From Plantimonas leprariae (GTDB taxonomy: Bacteria > Pseudomonadota > Alphaproteobacteria > Rhizobiales > Rhizobiaceae): a stretch of DNA of 64,000 bases. The translations under genes were made by a program, and so were the position numbers. The notes under the pieces are model-generated. The model worked only from the letters and a program-made list of their open reading frames with translations. It was not told the DNA's origin and ran no database searches. Every line of letters starts with the position of its first letter. The first letter of the stretch is position 1. Below are positions 42,262 through 51,819 of the stretch, piece after piece. The stretch is from NCBI RefSeq assembly GCF_008802405.1, contig NZ_VZDO01000002.1, positions 310,001 to 374,000 of the forward strand, in the 5' to 3' direction.

Positions 42262-42666
42262 CTACTCGGGGTTGGCGGCAACCAGCGCCTTGTGGCCGTC
42301 TCGCACGTCGATCACGTCGAGCGTTGCGATCGGCGCGAGGACGATACGTTTGCCGTCCGGGCCGATCTCGTCCTCGAATTCCTTGGAGTCCGCTGGCGGC
42401 AGCAGGACCGCGGTGACATACGGATCCTTCGTCTCATCGTAGACCGGCAGTTCGGCGGTGGTCGGAAGATCGGTGACGGCTCGTGCCGCAGCGCCCGCCG
42501 ATGCCGGAATGGGCGTCGGCGTAGCAGCGGATGGCATGGCGGAGGTCAAGTTCATCTGCGGTGCGGCATAGGCGTAGCGCTGCGACGATCCGAGCAGCGG
42601 CGACCCGGTGGTGCTGCATCCCGAAACGCCTATCGCGATGGCGATCATGCCGATTGCAGTTCGCAA
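42262..42666 (-). CDS. Putative lipoprotein
   Basis: 134 aa from a TTG at 42666 with GAGGGG eight bases upstream. The signal MIAIAIGVSGC ends in a lipobox (VSGC). The mature part is Ala/Pro/Thr-rich, then KRIVLAPIATLDVIDV. No domain recognized. An ATG within the signal (GMIAIAIG) is the alternative start. The gap 42099-42261 before it holds nothing visible. Confidence 0.6.
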   Translation of the reverse strand: MRTAIGMIAIAIGVSGCSTTGSPLLGSSQRYAYAAPQMNLTSAMPSAATPTPIPASAGAAARAVTDLPTTAELPVYDETKDPYVTAVLLPPADSKEFEDEIGPDGKRIVLAPIATLDVIDVRDGHKALVAANPE

Positions 42667-42774
42667 GATTTCGACCCCTCGTGTTTGCACCAGAGATACC
42701 ATCGAATCGTTGCCATATTTGGACGGTCCCGATCCGATCCCCGTCGAAACATGTCGGGGAGCGCGCTCCGGCGT

Positions 42775-43143
42775 TCAGCCGCTCGGCTGCATCAGCTCGA
42801 TCCGGTTGCCGAACGGGTCGGAGACGTAGGCGCGCTCGAAGTCCTGTAGCGGTTCGTCGCGGACGAGCTCCACGCCGCGCTCGCGGAGATACGCGGCGAA
42901 TGCTCCGAGATCGTCGACGAGAAGCGCCGGATGCGCCTTCCGGCTCGGCCGGAAATCCGCCTCGACGCCGAGATGCAGCTTCGCCGTTCCGCCTTCGAAC
43001 CAGCAGCCGCCGCGCTTTGCGAGGTTCGCCGGCTTCGGCACCTCCGCGAGGCCGAGCACGTCGCGATAGAAGGCCCGCGCCGCCGCTTCGCTGCCGGCCG
43101 GCATCGCGAGCTGGACGTGGTCGAGCCCGACAATCGCCGCCAT
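42775..43143 (-). CDS. VOC/glyoxalase-family protein
   Basis: 122 aa, single VOC domain. Metal-type positions: H in GLDHVQLAMP, E/H region KLHLGVE, and terminal SDPFGNRIELMQ with the conserved Glu. It could be a lactoylglutathione-lyase-like enzyme or a resistance-type dioxygenase fold; the substrate is not predictable. ATG 43143 chosen. Confidence 0.8.
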   Translation of the reverse strand: MAAIVGLDHVQLAMPAGSEAAARAFYRDVLGLAEVPKPANLAKRGGCWFEGGTAKLHLGVEADFRPSRKAHPALLVDDLGAFAAYLRERGVELVRDEPLQDFERAYVSDPFGNRIELMQPSG

Positions 43144-43232
43144 CGCCGTCCTCCGCTGCTTGCCTTGGCGCGACCCCGACAATAGTTTCCGGGCCAGCAC
43201 GAGTTTCCGGTGTTTCGGCGTTTCAGCACTCC

Positions 43233-44276
43233 ATGTCCAGACATCCCAACGTTCTCGGTGCGATCGGCAACACGCCGCTTATCCGGCTGAAGCGCGCGTC
43301 CGAAGAGACGGGCTGCGAGATCTACGGCAAGGCGGAGTTCCTGAATCCCGGCCAGTCGGTGAAGGATCGTGCCGGCCTGTTCATCGTGCAGGATGCCGAG
43401 AAGAAGGGGCTGCTGGAGCCGGGCGGCGTCATCGTGGAGGGCACGGCCGGCAATACCGGCATCGGCCTGTCGCTGGTCGCCGACGCGCTCGGCTACCGCA
43501 CGGTGATCGTGATCCCCGAAACCCAGAGCCAGGAGAAGAAAGACGCGCTGCGACTGATGGGTGCCGAACTCGTGGAGGTCCCGGCGGTCCCCTACAAGGA
43601 CCCGAACAACTACGTGAAGCTCTCCGGCCGCTTGGCCGAGCAGCTTGCCCGAACGCATCCGCAGGGCGCGATCTGGGCGAACCAGTTCGACAACGTCGCC
43701 AACCGCGAAGGCCATATGGTGACGACGGCGGAGGAGATTTGGAGCACGACCGGCGGCGAGATCGACGGCTTCATCTGCGCCGTCGGCACCGGCGGCACGC
43801 TCGCCGGCGTCGCGGCTGGGCTGAAGAAGCATTCCGGCCACATCCGCATCGGGATTGCCGATCCGATCGGCGCCGCCCTCTACAGCTACTATACGACCGG
43901 CGAACTCCGCTCCGAAGGCTCGTCGATCACCGAAGGCATCGGGCAAGGGCGGATCACCGGCAATCTCGAAGGTTTCCGGCCGGATTTCGCATGTCAGGTC
44001 GCCGATGAGGAAGCGGTGCGGATCGTCTTCGACCTCCTGGTCGAGGAAGGCCTCTGCCTCGGCGGTTCGTCGGGCGTGAACGTCGCCGGCGCGATCCGCA
44101 TGGCCCGCGAGATGGGACCGGGGCATACGATCGTCACCATCCTCTGCGACTACGGCAACCGCTACCAGTCGAAGCTGTTCAACCCGGACTTCCTGCGCTC
44201 GAAGCACCTTCCCGTCCCGGCTTGGATGGAGCCGCGCGAGCGCGGATTCGACATTCCCTTCGTGCCGGCCGGCTGA
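43233..44276 (+). CDS. cysK: Cysteine synthase A family (O-acetylserine sulfhydrylase)
   Basis: 347 aa PLP enzyme. The Schiff-base lysine is K44 in NPGQSVKDRAG, the phosphate loop GTGGTLAGV is near residue 190, and EGTAGNTGIGL binds substrate. It makes cysteine from O-acetylserine and sulfide. Slightly longer than E. coli CysK (323). It heads a rightward run (alaX, sseA, GNAT, hydrolase) whose starts overlap the previous stops or lie within 30 bp, so one transcript is likely. Confidence 0.9.
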   Translation: MSRHPNVLGAIGNTPLIRLKRASEETGCEIYGKAEFLNPGQSVKDRAGLFIVQDAEKKGLLEPGGVIVEGTAGNTGIGLSLVADALGYRTVIVIPETQSQEKKDALRLMGAELVEVPAVPYKDPNNYVKLSGRLAEQLARTHPQGAIWANQFDNVANREGHMVTTAEEIWSTTGGEIDGFICAVGTGGTLAGVAAGLKKHSGHIRIGIADPIGAALYSYYTTGELRSEGSSITEGIGQGRITGNLEGFRPDFACQVADEEAVRIVFDLLVEEGLCLGGSSGVNVAGAIRMAREMGPGHTIVTILCDYGNRYQSKLFNPDFLRSKHLPVPAWMEPRERGFDIPFVPAG

Positions 44277-45010
44277 TGGAAACCCTGCAGCTCCACTACG
44301 ACGACGCCTATCTTCGGGAGGCGGAAGGCACGGTCCTGCGGATCGAGGGCGAGCGCGGCATCGTGCTCAACCGCACGCAGTTCTTCGCCACCGGCGGCGG
44401 TCAGCCCGGCGATACCGGCACGGCGCGAATGCCGGACGGCTCCTCCTTTCGCATCGTCGAGACCGTCTACGCGCCCGGCCGCGCTGCGGTGCTGTGCCTC
44501 GCCGAGGAAGGCGCGCCGCTGCCCGCTCCCGGCGAGACGCTGCGCCTCGAACTCGACTGGGAGCGGCGGCATAAGCTGATGCGCATGCACACGGCCTGTC
44601 ACCTTCTGTCCGTCATCTGCCCGTTCCCCGTAACCGGTGCGGCGGTCGGCGAGGAGGAAAGCCGCATCGACTTCGACATCCCTGATGCGGAAGCCGACAA
44701 GGCCGGCATCACCGCGAAGCTGATGGCGCTCGTTCACGCCGACCATCCGGTCTGGACCCGCTGGATCACGGAAGACGAACTCGACCGCAATCCCGAGCTG
44801 GTCAAATCGGCGAACGTCAAGCCGCCGCGCGGCACCGGCTGCATCCGACTGGTCTGCATCGGCGCGGACGCCTCGGTGGACGCCCAGCCCTGCGGCGGCA
44901 CGCATGTCCGGTCGACCGGGGAGATCGGCGAGATCCATGTCGGCAAGATCGAGAAGAAGGGCAAGGTGAACCGCCGCATGCGTCTTCGCTTCGGCCCCTT
45001 GCCGGCTTGA
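44276..45010 (+). CDS. alaX: Alanyl-tRNA editing protein AlaX
   Basis: 244 aa, free-standing editing domain related to AlaRS. It hydrolyses mischarged Ser-/Gly-tRNA-Ala. The zinc site is H105 and H109 in RMHTACHLLS plus C and H in QPCGGTHVRST. The N-terminal G-G-G-Q-P-G-D loop is present. TGATG overlap with cysK. The neighbouring Cys/Ser metabolism genes fit a role tied to serine levels. Confidence 0.9.
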   Translation: METLQLHYDDAYLREAEGTVLRIEGERGIVLNRTQFFATGGGQPGDTGTARMPDGSSFRIVETVYAPGRAAVLCLAEEGAPLPAPGETLRLELDWERRHKLMRMHTACHLLSVICPFPVTGAAVGEEESRIDFDIPDAEADKAGITAKLMALVHADHPVWTRWITEDELDRNPELVKSANVKPPRGTGCIRLVCIGADASVDAQPCGGTHVRSTGEIGEIHVGKIEKKGKVNRRMRLRFGPLPA

Positions 45011-45036
45011 CCCGCATCCTGCATCGGGGACGCATC

Positions 45037-45906
45037 ATGGAAGCCAATCCGCATCTCATCACCGCGAAGGAACTGGCCGACCGGCTCGGCTCGCCGGACC
45101 TCCCGATCGTCGATGCGTCCTGGCACCTGCCGGCGCAGGGGCGCGACGCGAAGGCCGAGTTCGCGGCGGCGCACGTGCCGGGCGCAGTGTTCTTCGATCA
45201 CGACGCGGTGGTCGATCCCGGCTCGACGCTCCCGCATGCCCTCCCCTCGCCGGAGGGTTTCGCGGCGGCAGCCGGAGCCCTCGGCGTCGCCGAGACCGAC
45301 AAGATCGTCGTCTACGACGGGCTTGGTCTCTTCTCCGCGCCGCGGGCGTGGTGGCTGTTCCGGACCTTCGGCGCACGCAGGGTGCGGCTGCTCGACGGCG
45401 GCTTCCCGGCCTGGAGGGCCGCAGGACTGCCGACGGAGAGCGGCTCCGCGCATCCATTGCCGAAGACCTTCCACCCGACGTTCGACGCGGATGCCGTCGT
45501 GACCCTCGCGGAGATGCGGCAGCATGTCGAAACGGGCGACGTCGCGGTCGCCGACGCCCGGTCGGCCGAACGGTTCGAGGGCAGCGCGCCGGAACCGCGC
45601 GCCGGCGTTCGCTCCGGGCACATACCGGGCGCGCGATCCCTGCCCTTCACCGTTCTCGGCCGGGAGGGCAGGCTGAAGACACCCGCGGAGCTTCGCGCGG
45701 AGTTCGAGCGGGCCGGCATCGACCCGGCTGCGCCGGTGGTGACGAGCTGCGGCTCGGGGATCACGGCGGCCGTCATCAATTTCGCGCTGGCCTCGCTCGG
45801 CAACACGGAGGCTCGGCTCTACGACGGCTCGTGGACGGAATGGGGCTCGGCCGCCGACACGCCGGTCGAGACCGGCGGCGCGCGACAGGTCGCGGCGAAG
45901 CCGTGA
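45037..45906 (+). CDS. sseA: 3-mercaptopyruvate sulfurtransferase (two rhodanese domains)
   Basis: 289 aa. An N-terminal inactive rhodanese domain is followed by a C-terminal domain with the catalytic loop C238-G-S-G-I-T-A, the MST-type motif (thiosulfate sulfurtransferases have C-R-x-G-x-T). It transfers sulfur from mercaptopyruvate. ATG 45037 has GGGGACG upstream; a TTG at 45007 is possible. It belongs with cysK as sulfur metabolism. Confidence 0.87.
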   Translation: MEANPHLITAKELADRLGSPDLPIVDASWHLPAQGRDAKAEFAAAHVPGAVFFDHDAVVDPGSTLPHALPSPEGFAAAAGALGVAETDKIVVYDGLGLFSAPRAWWLFRTFGARRVRLLDGGFPAWRAAGLPTESGSAHPLPKTFHPTFDADAVVTLAEMRQHVETGDVAVADARSAERFEGSAPEPRAGVRSGHIPGARSLPFTVLGREGRLKTPAELRAEFERAGIDPAAPVVTSCGSGITAAVINFALASLGNTEARLYDGSWTEWGSAADTPVETGGARQVAAKP

Positions 45907-46424
45907 CGCGGCTCATCGAAGCGACGGTCTCGCAACTGGAGTTGCGCAAGCATCCGGAGCGCGTTTCGCCCCCAGCAATTCCCGAGCGCCTCCACCTCCA
46001 CCGGCTGCCGAACATTCCGCTCGACGATTATCGGAAACTCTATCTTGCGGTCGGCAAGCCGCATCACTGGACCTCGCGGCTCGTGCCGGACGCGGCGCTG
46101 GCGTCGGAGATCCATTCGTCCGACATCACGGTGTTCGTGCTGGAAGCCGACGGTTCGGCGGCCGGCTGGTTCGAGCTCGAAACCGGCCGTCGGCACGGTC
46201 GGACGCGGATCGTGCATTTCGGCATCATGCCGCGCTTCCGCGGCCGCCATCTGGCCCGCTACCTCCTCTCGGAGGCGATCGTCGCCGCGTTCGACACCGG
46301 CGCGTCGATCGTGACGCTGGAAACGAACACGCTCGATCACCCGGCGGCACTGCCGCTCTACCTCGGCGCTGGCTTCGTCTGCGTCGAAAAGCGCCTCGTC
46401 GTGACACCGGCGATCGATGGCTGA
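45903..46424 (+). CDS. GNAT-family N-acetyltransferase
   Basis: 173 aa. GNAT core: VHFGIMPRFRGRHLARYLLSEAI (motif A with the R-x-x-G-x-G/A type acetyl-CoA loop) and LETNTLDHPAALPLYLGAGF (motif B). Substrate unknown. The GTG start overlaps the sseA stop (GTGA). Confidence 0.83.
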   Translation: MTRLIEATVSQLELRKHPERVSPPAIPERLHLHRLPNIPLDDYRKLYLAVGKPHHWTSRLVPDAALASEIHSSDITVFVLEADGSAAGWFELETGRRHGRTRIVHFGIMPRFRGRHLARYLLSEAIVAAFDTGASIVTLETNTLDHPAALPLYLGAGFVCVEKRLVVTPAIDG

Positions 46425-47430
46425 GCGGCGGAAAGGCAGACGAGGCGGGACGGTCCTGAAGATCGTCGCCGCGCTGGCGCTGTTGCTGGTTCTGGCACTC
46501 GGTGCGGTCTGGCTGCTCGGACCACGCGAGCCCGTGGATTTGACCCTGCGTTTCGATCCGGCCGCCCTCGGCGGCGACCTGGATGCCTATCTCGCCCGGG
46601 CGGAAGCGGACGTTCCGAACCTCCGGCCGGAAGCCGCCAAGGAAATCCGCTGGGCCTATCCGGCGAGCCGAGCCCGCACGCCGATCGCGCTGGTCTACAT
46701 TCATGGCTTCTCCGCGTCGAAGGACGAGTTGCGTCCCCTGCCCGACCTCGTCGCGCAGCGGCTCGGCGCGAACCTGTTCCTCACCCGCTTGTCCGGGCAT
46801 GGACGCAACGGCGCGGCGATGGCGGAAGCGAGCGTCAACGACTGGTGGAACGATCTGGCGGAAGCGCTGGCGATCGGACGCCGGCTCGGCGAGCGGGTCG
46901 TGGTCATCGGTAACTCGACAGGCGGCACGCTGGCGGTGCTCGGCGCAAGCGACCCGGAACTGATGCGCGATGTCGCCGGCCTCGTGCTGCTTTCGCCGAA
47001 TTTCGGGCCGAAGGACCGACGCAGCTTCGTGCTCGACCTGCCGTTCGCGCGCGAGTTCGGGCCGAGGCTCTTCGGCCCCGAATGGGGGGCGACGAGCGGC
47101 GACCCCCGCATCGCGGCGGTCTGGACGGAACGCTATCCGACGGTCGCGCTCCTAACGATGGGCGCGCTCGTCCGGGCGGCGCGAACCAGCGACATCGGCC
47201 GGATCGCCCTCCCCGCGCTGTTCCTGTTCAATCCGAACGACAAGGTCGTCGATCCAGCGAAGACCCGTGCGCTCATCGACCGATGGCCGGCGCGGAAGGA
47301 CGTGGTCGAAGTGCCGGATACGACGGACCCGAACGGCCATATCCTCGCCGGAGACCTCGTCTCGCCCGGCACCACGGAAGCGCTGGCGAACCGCATCGCC
47401 GAATGGGTTCAGGCGCTGCCGAAATCCTGA
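46417..47430 (+). CDS. Alpha/beta hydrolase with N-terminal membrane anchor
   Basis: 337 aa. The N-terminal TM helix (VAALALLLVLALGAVWLLG) is followed by an alpha/beta hydrolase: oxyanion loop YIHGFSASKDELRP, nucleophile in VVIGNSTGGTLAVLG (G-N-S-T-G), acid in FNPNDKVVDP and His in PNGHILAG. Probable esterase/lipase-type enzyme facing the periplasm. It overlaps the GNAT stop by 8 bp and is the last gene of the run. Confidence 0.83.
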   Translation: MAERRKGRRGGTVLKIVAALALLLVLALGAVWLLGPREPVDLTLRFDPAALGGDLDAYLARAEADVPNLRPEAAKEIRWAYPASRARTPIALVYIHGFSASKDELRPLPDLVAQRLGANLFLTRLSGHGRNGAAMAEASVNDWWNDLAEALAIGRRLGERVVVIGNSTGGTLAVLGASDPELMRDVAGLVLLSPNFGPKDRRSFVLDLPFAREFGPRLFGPEWGATSGDPRIAAVWTERYPTVALLTMGALVRAARTSDIGRIALPALFLFNPNDKVVDPAKTRALIDRWPARKDVVEVPDTTDPNGHILAGDLVSPGTTEALANRIAEWVQALPKS

Positions 47431-47433
47431 ACG

Positions 47434-48693
47434 TCAGATCAGGAGGTCCGCCATGATGCGGTTCTCGGTGATGTCCTGATAGGCCGTGCCGCTTTCTTCC
47501 AGGCGGCGGAAGATCGTCTCGAAGTTCGCCGGGTTCTTCGTCTCGATGCCGATCAGGATCGAGCCGAAGTCGCGCGCCGACTTCTTCAGGTATTCGAAGC
47601 GCGAGATGTCGTCGTCGGGTCCGAGCAGGCCTAGGAAGTCGCGCAGCGCGCCGGGCCGCTGCGCGAGCCGCAGGATGAGATACTTCTTCAAGCCGTCGAA
47701 GCGCAGCGCTCGTTCCTTGACGTCCGGCAGGCGCTCGAAGTCGAAGTTGGAACCGGAGACGACCAGCACCGCCGTCCGGCCTTCCACGAGCGGCCGCAGA
47801 TCGTGCAGCGCGTCGATGGCGAGCGCGCCGGCGGGCTCCAGCACGATGCCCTCGATGTTCAGCATTTCCAGCATCGTGCCGCAGAGCCGGCCTTCCGGCG
47901 ACAGGACGACATCGGCTGGCGCCGCGCGCCGCAGCGTCTCGAACGGGATCGCGCCGATCTCGGCCACGGCCGCGCCGTCCACGAAGCCTTCGAGCTGCTC
48001 CAGCCGCACGACCCGCCCCTGCTCAAGGCTGGTTCGCAGACTCGGCGCGCCGGCCGGCTCGGCAAAACGGATCGTCGGACGCGGACCGGCGAGATCCGAG
48101 ACGTAGCGCGTGATGCCCGAAGCGAGCCCGCCGCCCCCGACCGGCAGGACGAGGAGATCGGCCGCCTCGTCGCCGAGCTGCGCGACGATCTCGCGGGCGA
48201 CCGTCGCCTGACCCTCGATGATGTCCTCGTGATCGAAAGGCGGCACCAGCTCGGCGCCGGACGACGCTGCATAGGCCTTGGCCGCCGCGTAGCAGTCGTC
48301 GAAATAGTCGCCGACCAGTTCGACCTCGATGGCGTCGCCGCCGAACATCTGCGTCTTCTGGATCTTCTGCTGCGGCGTCGTCACCGGCATGAAGACGCGG
48401 CCCTTCAGCCCGAAGAAGCGGCAGGCGAAGGCGAAGCCCTGCGCATGGTTGCCGGCGGAGGCGCAGCAGAAGCGCCCGGCGCCCGCGCCTTCCGCGATGC
48501 GCTTGCGCATGAAGTTGAACGCACCGCGGATCTTGTAGGAGCGAACCGGCGTCAGGTCCTCGCGCTTCAGGAAGATGCGCGCGCCGTACTTCGCCGAAAG
48601 GTGCTCGTTCAGTTGCAGTGGCGTCGGCGGGAACAGGTCGCGAAGCGACCGTTCGGCGTCGGCCACGCGGGATTGGAATGAGGCTTCGGTCAT
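47434..48693 (-). CDS. ilvA: Threonine ammonia-lyase, biosynthetic-type with ACT-like domain
   Basis: 419 aa PLP enzyme. The PLP lysine is in RSYKIRGAFN, substrate loop CASAGNHAQGFA, glycine loop PVGGGGLASG. A C-terminal regulatory domain (about residues 330-419; YLILRLAQRPGALRDFL) is of ACT type, as in the short IlvA form. It makes 2-oxobutyrate for isoleucine synthesis. Convergent with the hydrolase gene, 3 bp apart. ATG 48693 is preferred over the longer start at 48759. Confidence 0.92.
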   Translation of the reverse strand: MTEASFQSRVADAERSLRDLFPPTPLQLNEHLSAKYGARIFLKREDLTPVRSYKIRGAFNFMRKRIAEGAGAGRFCCASAGNHAQGFAFACRFFGLKGRVFMPVTTPQQKIQKTQMFGGDAIEVELVGDYFDDCYAAAKAYAASSGAELVPPFDHEDIIEGQATVAREIVAQLGDEAADLLVLPVGGGGLASGITRYVSDLAGPRPTIRFAEPAGAPSLRTSLEQGRVVRLEQLEGFVDGAAVAEIGAIPFETLRRAAPADVVLSPEGRLCGTMLEMLNIEGIVLEPAGALAIDALHDLRPLVEGRTAVLVVSGSNFDFERLPDVKERALRFDGLKKYLILRLAQRPGALRDFLGLLGPDDDISRFEYLKKSARDFGSILIGIETKNPANFETIFRRLEESGTAYQDITENRIMADLLI

Positions 48694-48792
48694 GCGCTTG
48701 CCGCTAACGGGAGGGCCGGCCTTTGTCCACTCCGGAGACGCCCTTCCGATACTTGCCATCCCGGCATCGGCCCATCTACTGAAAGCCGCGGA

Positions 48793-48874
48793 GCGGACGT
48801 GGCGGAACTGGTATACGCAGCGGACTTAAAATCCGTCGCCTTCGGGATTGCGGGTTCGATTCCCGCCGTCCGCA
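48793..48874 (+). tRNA. tRNA-Leu (UAA)
   Basis: 82 nt without CCA (genomic sequence continues CCG). Acceptor GCGGACG/CGTCCGC, long variable arm, anticodon loop with TAA, T-loop TTCGATT. Confidence 0.93.
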
Positions 48875-49036
48875 CCGCCGTCCCGACGACCGGGGTGGTG
48901 CCGCGACCTTTCGTCTCCACTTAACGATTTATTTCCTTTCCTGCGCACCCATTAGTTGGAACGCCTCCCGACCTGCGGTACAAGAGGGCGTAGCCCATGT
49001 CCTGCTGCGTTCACTCGAGCCGTTGAGGAGACGGCA

Positions 49037-49237
49037 ATGACGAACAGCACTTTTGATAGCAACCTTTGGTTGATCGGACTGGAGGCTCCCGTGCTCGACA
49101 TGAGCGGCGGCGATGCCGCGCAGGCGCTTCTCGACCGGCTCAAATCGCAGAACACCGCGCTCGATCGGTTGCGTTTCGAGCTCGCCGTCGAAGACCGGTT
49201 CCAACTCGACGACGCCCGCATCGTCGAAAGCTTCTGA
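49037..49237 (+). CDS. Small hypothetical protein
   Basis: 66 aa with GAGGAG before the ATG. Acidic, helical (GDAAQALLDRLKSQNTALDR). No family recognized. It lies alone between tRNA-Leu and wrbA. Confidence 0.6.
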   Translation: MTNSTFDSNLWLIGLEAPVLDMSGGDAAQALLDRLKSQNTALDRLRFELAVEDRFQLDDARIVESF

Positions 49238-49287
49238 GCGTCGAGGGCCGCTCGCCGCGGCGCCCCGCATCGCATGCGCGTCCCTGA

Positions 49288-49887
49288 TCAGCCGAAGAGC
49301 TTCGCGGCCGTCTCGGCCACCAGCCGTCCCTGAAAACGCGCGCCGTCGAGCTCGATCTGGCTCGGCTGGCGCGAACCGTCACCGCTGGCGATGGTCGTCG
49401 CACCGTAGGGCGAGCCGCCGACGACCTGGGAATTGTCCATCTGCCCCTGGAAGGAATACGGCAGGCCGACGAGGATCAGGCCGTGATGCAGCAGCGTCTT
49501 GTGGATGGAGAACAGCGTCGCCTCGTTGCCGCCATGCTGGGTCGCCGTCGACGACATCGCCGCGCCGACCTTGCCGATCAGCTTGCCCTGGAACCAGAGC
49601 CCGCCCGTGCGATCCCAGAACGACGCCATCTGCGAGGACATGTTGCCGTAGCGGGTGGGGCTGGCGACGATGATGCCGTCGTAGTTGGCCAGATCGTCGG
49701 GCTGGGCCTCGGTGTGGGTGGTGTCGACTTGGAAATGCGCGGCTTCCGCCACTTCCTTCGGCGCGGTCTCGGGCACGCGCTTCACGTCCACCGTCGCGCC
49801 GGCGGCCTCGGCCCCCTCGGCCGCGGCCTGCGCCATCTGCCGCGTATGGCCATAGCTCGAATAGTAGAGAACCAGAACCTTCGCCAT
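49288..49887 (-). CDS. wrbA: NAD(P)H:quinone oxidoreductase WrbA
   Basis: 199 aa flavodoxin-like protein. The FMN phosphate loop is [12 protein letters not shown], further FMN contacts are [12 protein letters not shown] and [13 protein letters not shown]. It performs two-electron quinone reduction that avoids semiquinone radicals. The start ATG 49887 gives the family N-terminus [13 protein letters not shown]. Confidence 0.93.
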   Translation of the reverse strand: MAKVLVLYYSSYGHTRQMAQAAAEGAEAAGATVDVKRVPETAPKEVAEAAHFQVDTTHTEAQPDDLANYDGIIVASPTRYGNMSSQMASFWDRTGGLWFQGKLIGKVGAAMSSTATQHGGNEATLFSIHKTLLHHGLILVGLPYSFQGQMDNSQVVGGSPYGATTIASGDGSRQPSQIELDGARFQGRLVAETAAKLFG

Positions 49888-50083
49888 CGCTCGACCCTTC
49901 CATGGCGTCGGCGCCTCCCGCCGACTCGCCGGCGACAAGACAGCAAGGCGCCGGGTTTGAAAAGCGTGTCTCCCGCGACGCACCGTCCATGGACGGAAGA
50001 CGACGCGGCGTGGCGGCGGCGGGACTTGCCTTTTCGCGGCCGGCTCCGCCTATTGCGGCGCGCCTTTCGCCCCGGAGGTCCCG

Positions 50084-50845
50084 ATGACCAGCATGCCCGC
50101 ACCGACCGCCGCGATGCTCGCGATCGGTGACGAACTCCTGTCCGGCCGCACGAAGGATCGGAACATCGGCCATCTCGCCGAGGTCTTCACGGTGGCGGGG
50201 ATCGATCTCAAGGAAGTGCGGATCGTCGGCGACGAGCCGACGCAGATCGCCGACACGCTGAACACGCTGCGCCGGACCTACGACTTCGTCGTCACCTCCG
50301 GCGGCATCGGGCCGACGCACGACGACATCACGGCGGACGCCGTCGGCGCGGCCTTCGCGCTGCCGGTCTCGGAGCACCCCGAAGCGCTGCGCCGGCTGGC
50401 GGAGAACTACGCCAATCGCGGCCTCGAGTTCACCGAGGCGCGGCGGCGCATGGCCCGAACGCCCGAGGGCGCGAGCCTCGTCGACAATCCCGTCTCCGTC
50501 GCGCCGGGGTTTCGCGTCGACAACGTCTTCGTGCTGGCGGGCGTCCCGTCGGTATTCCAGGCGATGCTCGACAACGTCATGAAGGAACTGCCGACCGGCG
50601 TTCCGATCCTAAGCGCCGCGATCCACTGTCCCTGGCCGGAGGGCGAGATCGGCGGTCCGTTGCGCGACATCCAGAAGCAGCATCCCGGCGTCGCAATCGG
50701 TTCCTATCCGCGGTCGGAGGACGGCCGGCATTTCACCGAGCTCGTCGCCCGCTCGCGCGACGCCGGTGCGCTGGAAGCGGCCCGCGCGGCGATCGAGGAC
50801 ATGGTGCGCCGGACGGGCGAGGATCGGGCCGCGCGCGGCGCTTGA
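50084..50845 (+). CDS. CinA/MoaB-type molybdopterin-binding-domain protein
   Basis: 253 aa. The MoCF-biosynthesis fold: AIGDELLSGRTKDRN, SGGIGPTHDDITADAV and APGFRVDNVFVLAGVP. This matches the N-terminal half of CinA (competence/damage-inducible protein); the amidohydrolase C-terminal half is absent, as in many alphaproteobacteria. Likely acts on nicotinamide/ADP-ribose-type or molybdopterin substrates; not resolved here. Confidence 0.87.
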   Translation: MTSMPAPTAAMLAIGDELLSGRTKDRNIGHLAEVFTVAGIDLKEVRIVGDEPTQIADTLNTLRRTYDFVVTSGGIGPTHDDITADAVGAAFALPVSEHPEALRRLAENYANRGLEFTEARRRMARTPEGASLVDNPVSVAPGFRVDNVFVLAGVPSVFQAMLDNVMKELPTGVPILSAAIHCPWPEGEIGGPLRDIQKQHPGVAIGSYPRSEDGRHFTELVARSRDAGALEAARAAIEDMVRRTGEDRAARGA

Positions 50846-50905
50846 GCTTGCGCTTGGCCGCCCGATCCGTTTAACGGCAGCGACGGCCGAACGGGAACCC
50901 TTGCG

Positions 50906-51400
50906 ATGACTCCTGAGAAATCCTTTCCCGTCTCCTGGGACCAGTTCCACCGCGATGCGCGGGCCCTCGCTTGGCGGCTGGCCGGCGTCCGGAAGGAATG
51001 GCGCGCGATCGTCTGCATCACGCGCGGCGGCCTCGTGCCGGCCGCGATCATCGCCCGCGAGCTCGGCACGCGCCTCATCGAGACGGTCTGCATCGCCTCG
51101 TACCACGAGTACGACGAGCAGGGCGAACTGAAGGTGCTGAAGGACGTGTCCCCGACGCTTCTGGACGACGAGGGCGAAGGCATCCTGATCGTCGACGACC
51201 TCACCGATACCGGCAAGACGGCGGGTCTCGTGCGCGCCATGTTGCCGAAGGCGCATTTCGCCACGGTCTACGCCAAACCGAAGGGCCGGCCGCTGGTCGA
51301 CACGTTCGTGACCGAGGTCAGCCAGGACACCTGGATCTTCTTCCCTTGGGATCTCGGTCTCAGCTTCCAAGCGCCATTGTCGAAGGATACGGCCGGCTGA
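50906..51400 (+). CDS. gpt: Xanthine-guanine phosphoribosyltransferase
   Basis: 164 aa. The PRPP motif is [15 protein letters not shown], early [18 protein letters not shown], terminal W-I-F-F-P-W-D. It salvages guanine and xanthine to nucleotides. Complete, normal size (E. coli Gpt 152). Confidence 0.93.
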   Translation: MTPEKSFPVSWDQFHRDARALAWRLAGVRKEWRAIVCITRGGLVPAAIIARELGTRLIETVCIASYHEYDEQGELKVLKDVSPTLLDDEGEGILIVDDLTDTGKTAGLVRAMLPKAHFATVYAKPKGRPLVDTFVTEVSQDTWIFFPWDLGLSFQAPLSKDTAG

Positions 51401-51454
51401 ACGGCCGAAAGGCCCGTATCCCGCTTTTCCCCGTCTTTCGGTTCGTCCTCCCCA

Positions 51455-51480
51455 GAAAGCTGCCGCGGCGGCTTTCTCGG
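51455..51480 (+). terminator. Hairpin downstream of gpt
   Basis: GAAAGCTGCC (51455-51464) pairs with GGCGGCTTTC (51467-51476), one G-U. No long T run follows, so termination strength is unsure. Confidence 0.5.
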
Positions 51481-51684
51481 TGTGCGTGGCCTTGCGCCCG
51501 CGGCTATATCGGCCGACGATCCGGACGTCGCCCACTACATCTTGTGGATAACTTTTCAGCAACGGAACCGCGCAAGCTCCGGATACTTGAGTCCCGACTG
51601 TGCGGAACCCGGCGATCGCTCGCATTTTAACCATCAGGCGAATGCCCGAAGACTCCGCTGGACGATGGTAGGCGACTCGCTTAC

Positions 51685-51700
51685 ACACTATATGTAGTGG
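51685..51700. promoter_or_regulatory. Candidate NrdR box upstream of nrdJ
   Basis: acactatatgtagtgg fits the NrdR consensus of a 16-bp dyad with CACTATAT at its core. It is 120 bp before the nrdJ start. NrdR represses ribonucleotide reductase genes when dATP is high. The second box at the usual 31-bp phase was not found. Confidence 0.65.
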
Positions 51701-51819
51701 TGCGAGACACCGGAAATACTAAATAACGGCTGATCGCTTCGATTGACCGACGCCGGAGAGATTCGGCGAAGGACAGGTCGCATTCTCCAGCCGACGTTGC
51801 GTGGGAAAGGAACGGGGCG

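Larger units (their letters stand above)
51401..51819. other. nrdJ upstream region
   Basis: About 420 bp without a gene. It holds the gpt hairpin, a NrdR-box-like dyad at 51685-51700 and a weaker similar dyad at 51532-51547 (CCACTACATCTTGTGG). No B12-box or cobalamin riboswitch pattern was seen. Confidence 0.5.

Noticed and set aside
51401-51819. Cobalamin riboswitch before nrdJ
   Set aside because: A B12-box-like core was looked for and not seen; the region instead holds a hairpin and NrdR-like dyads.
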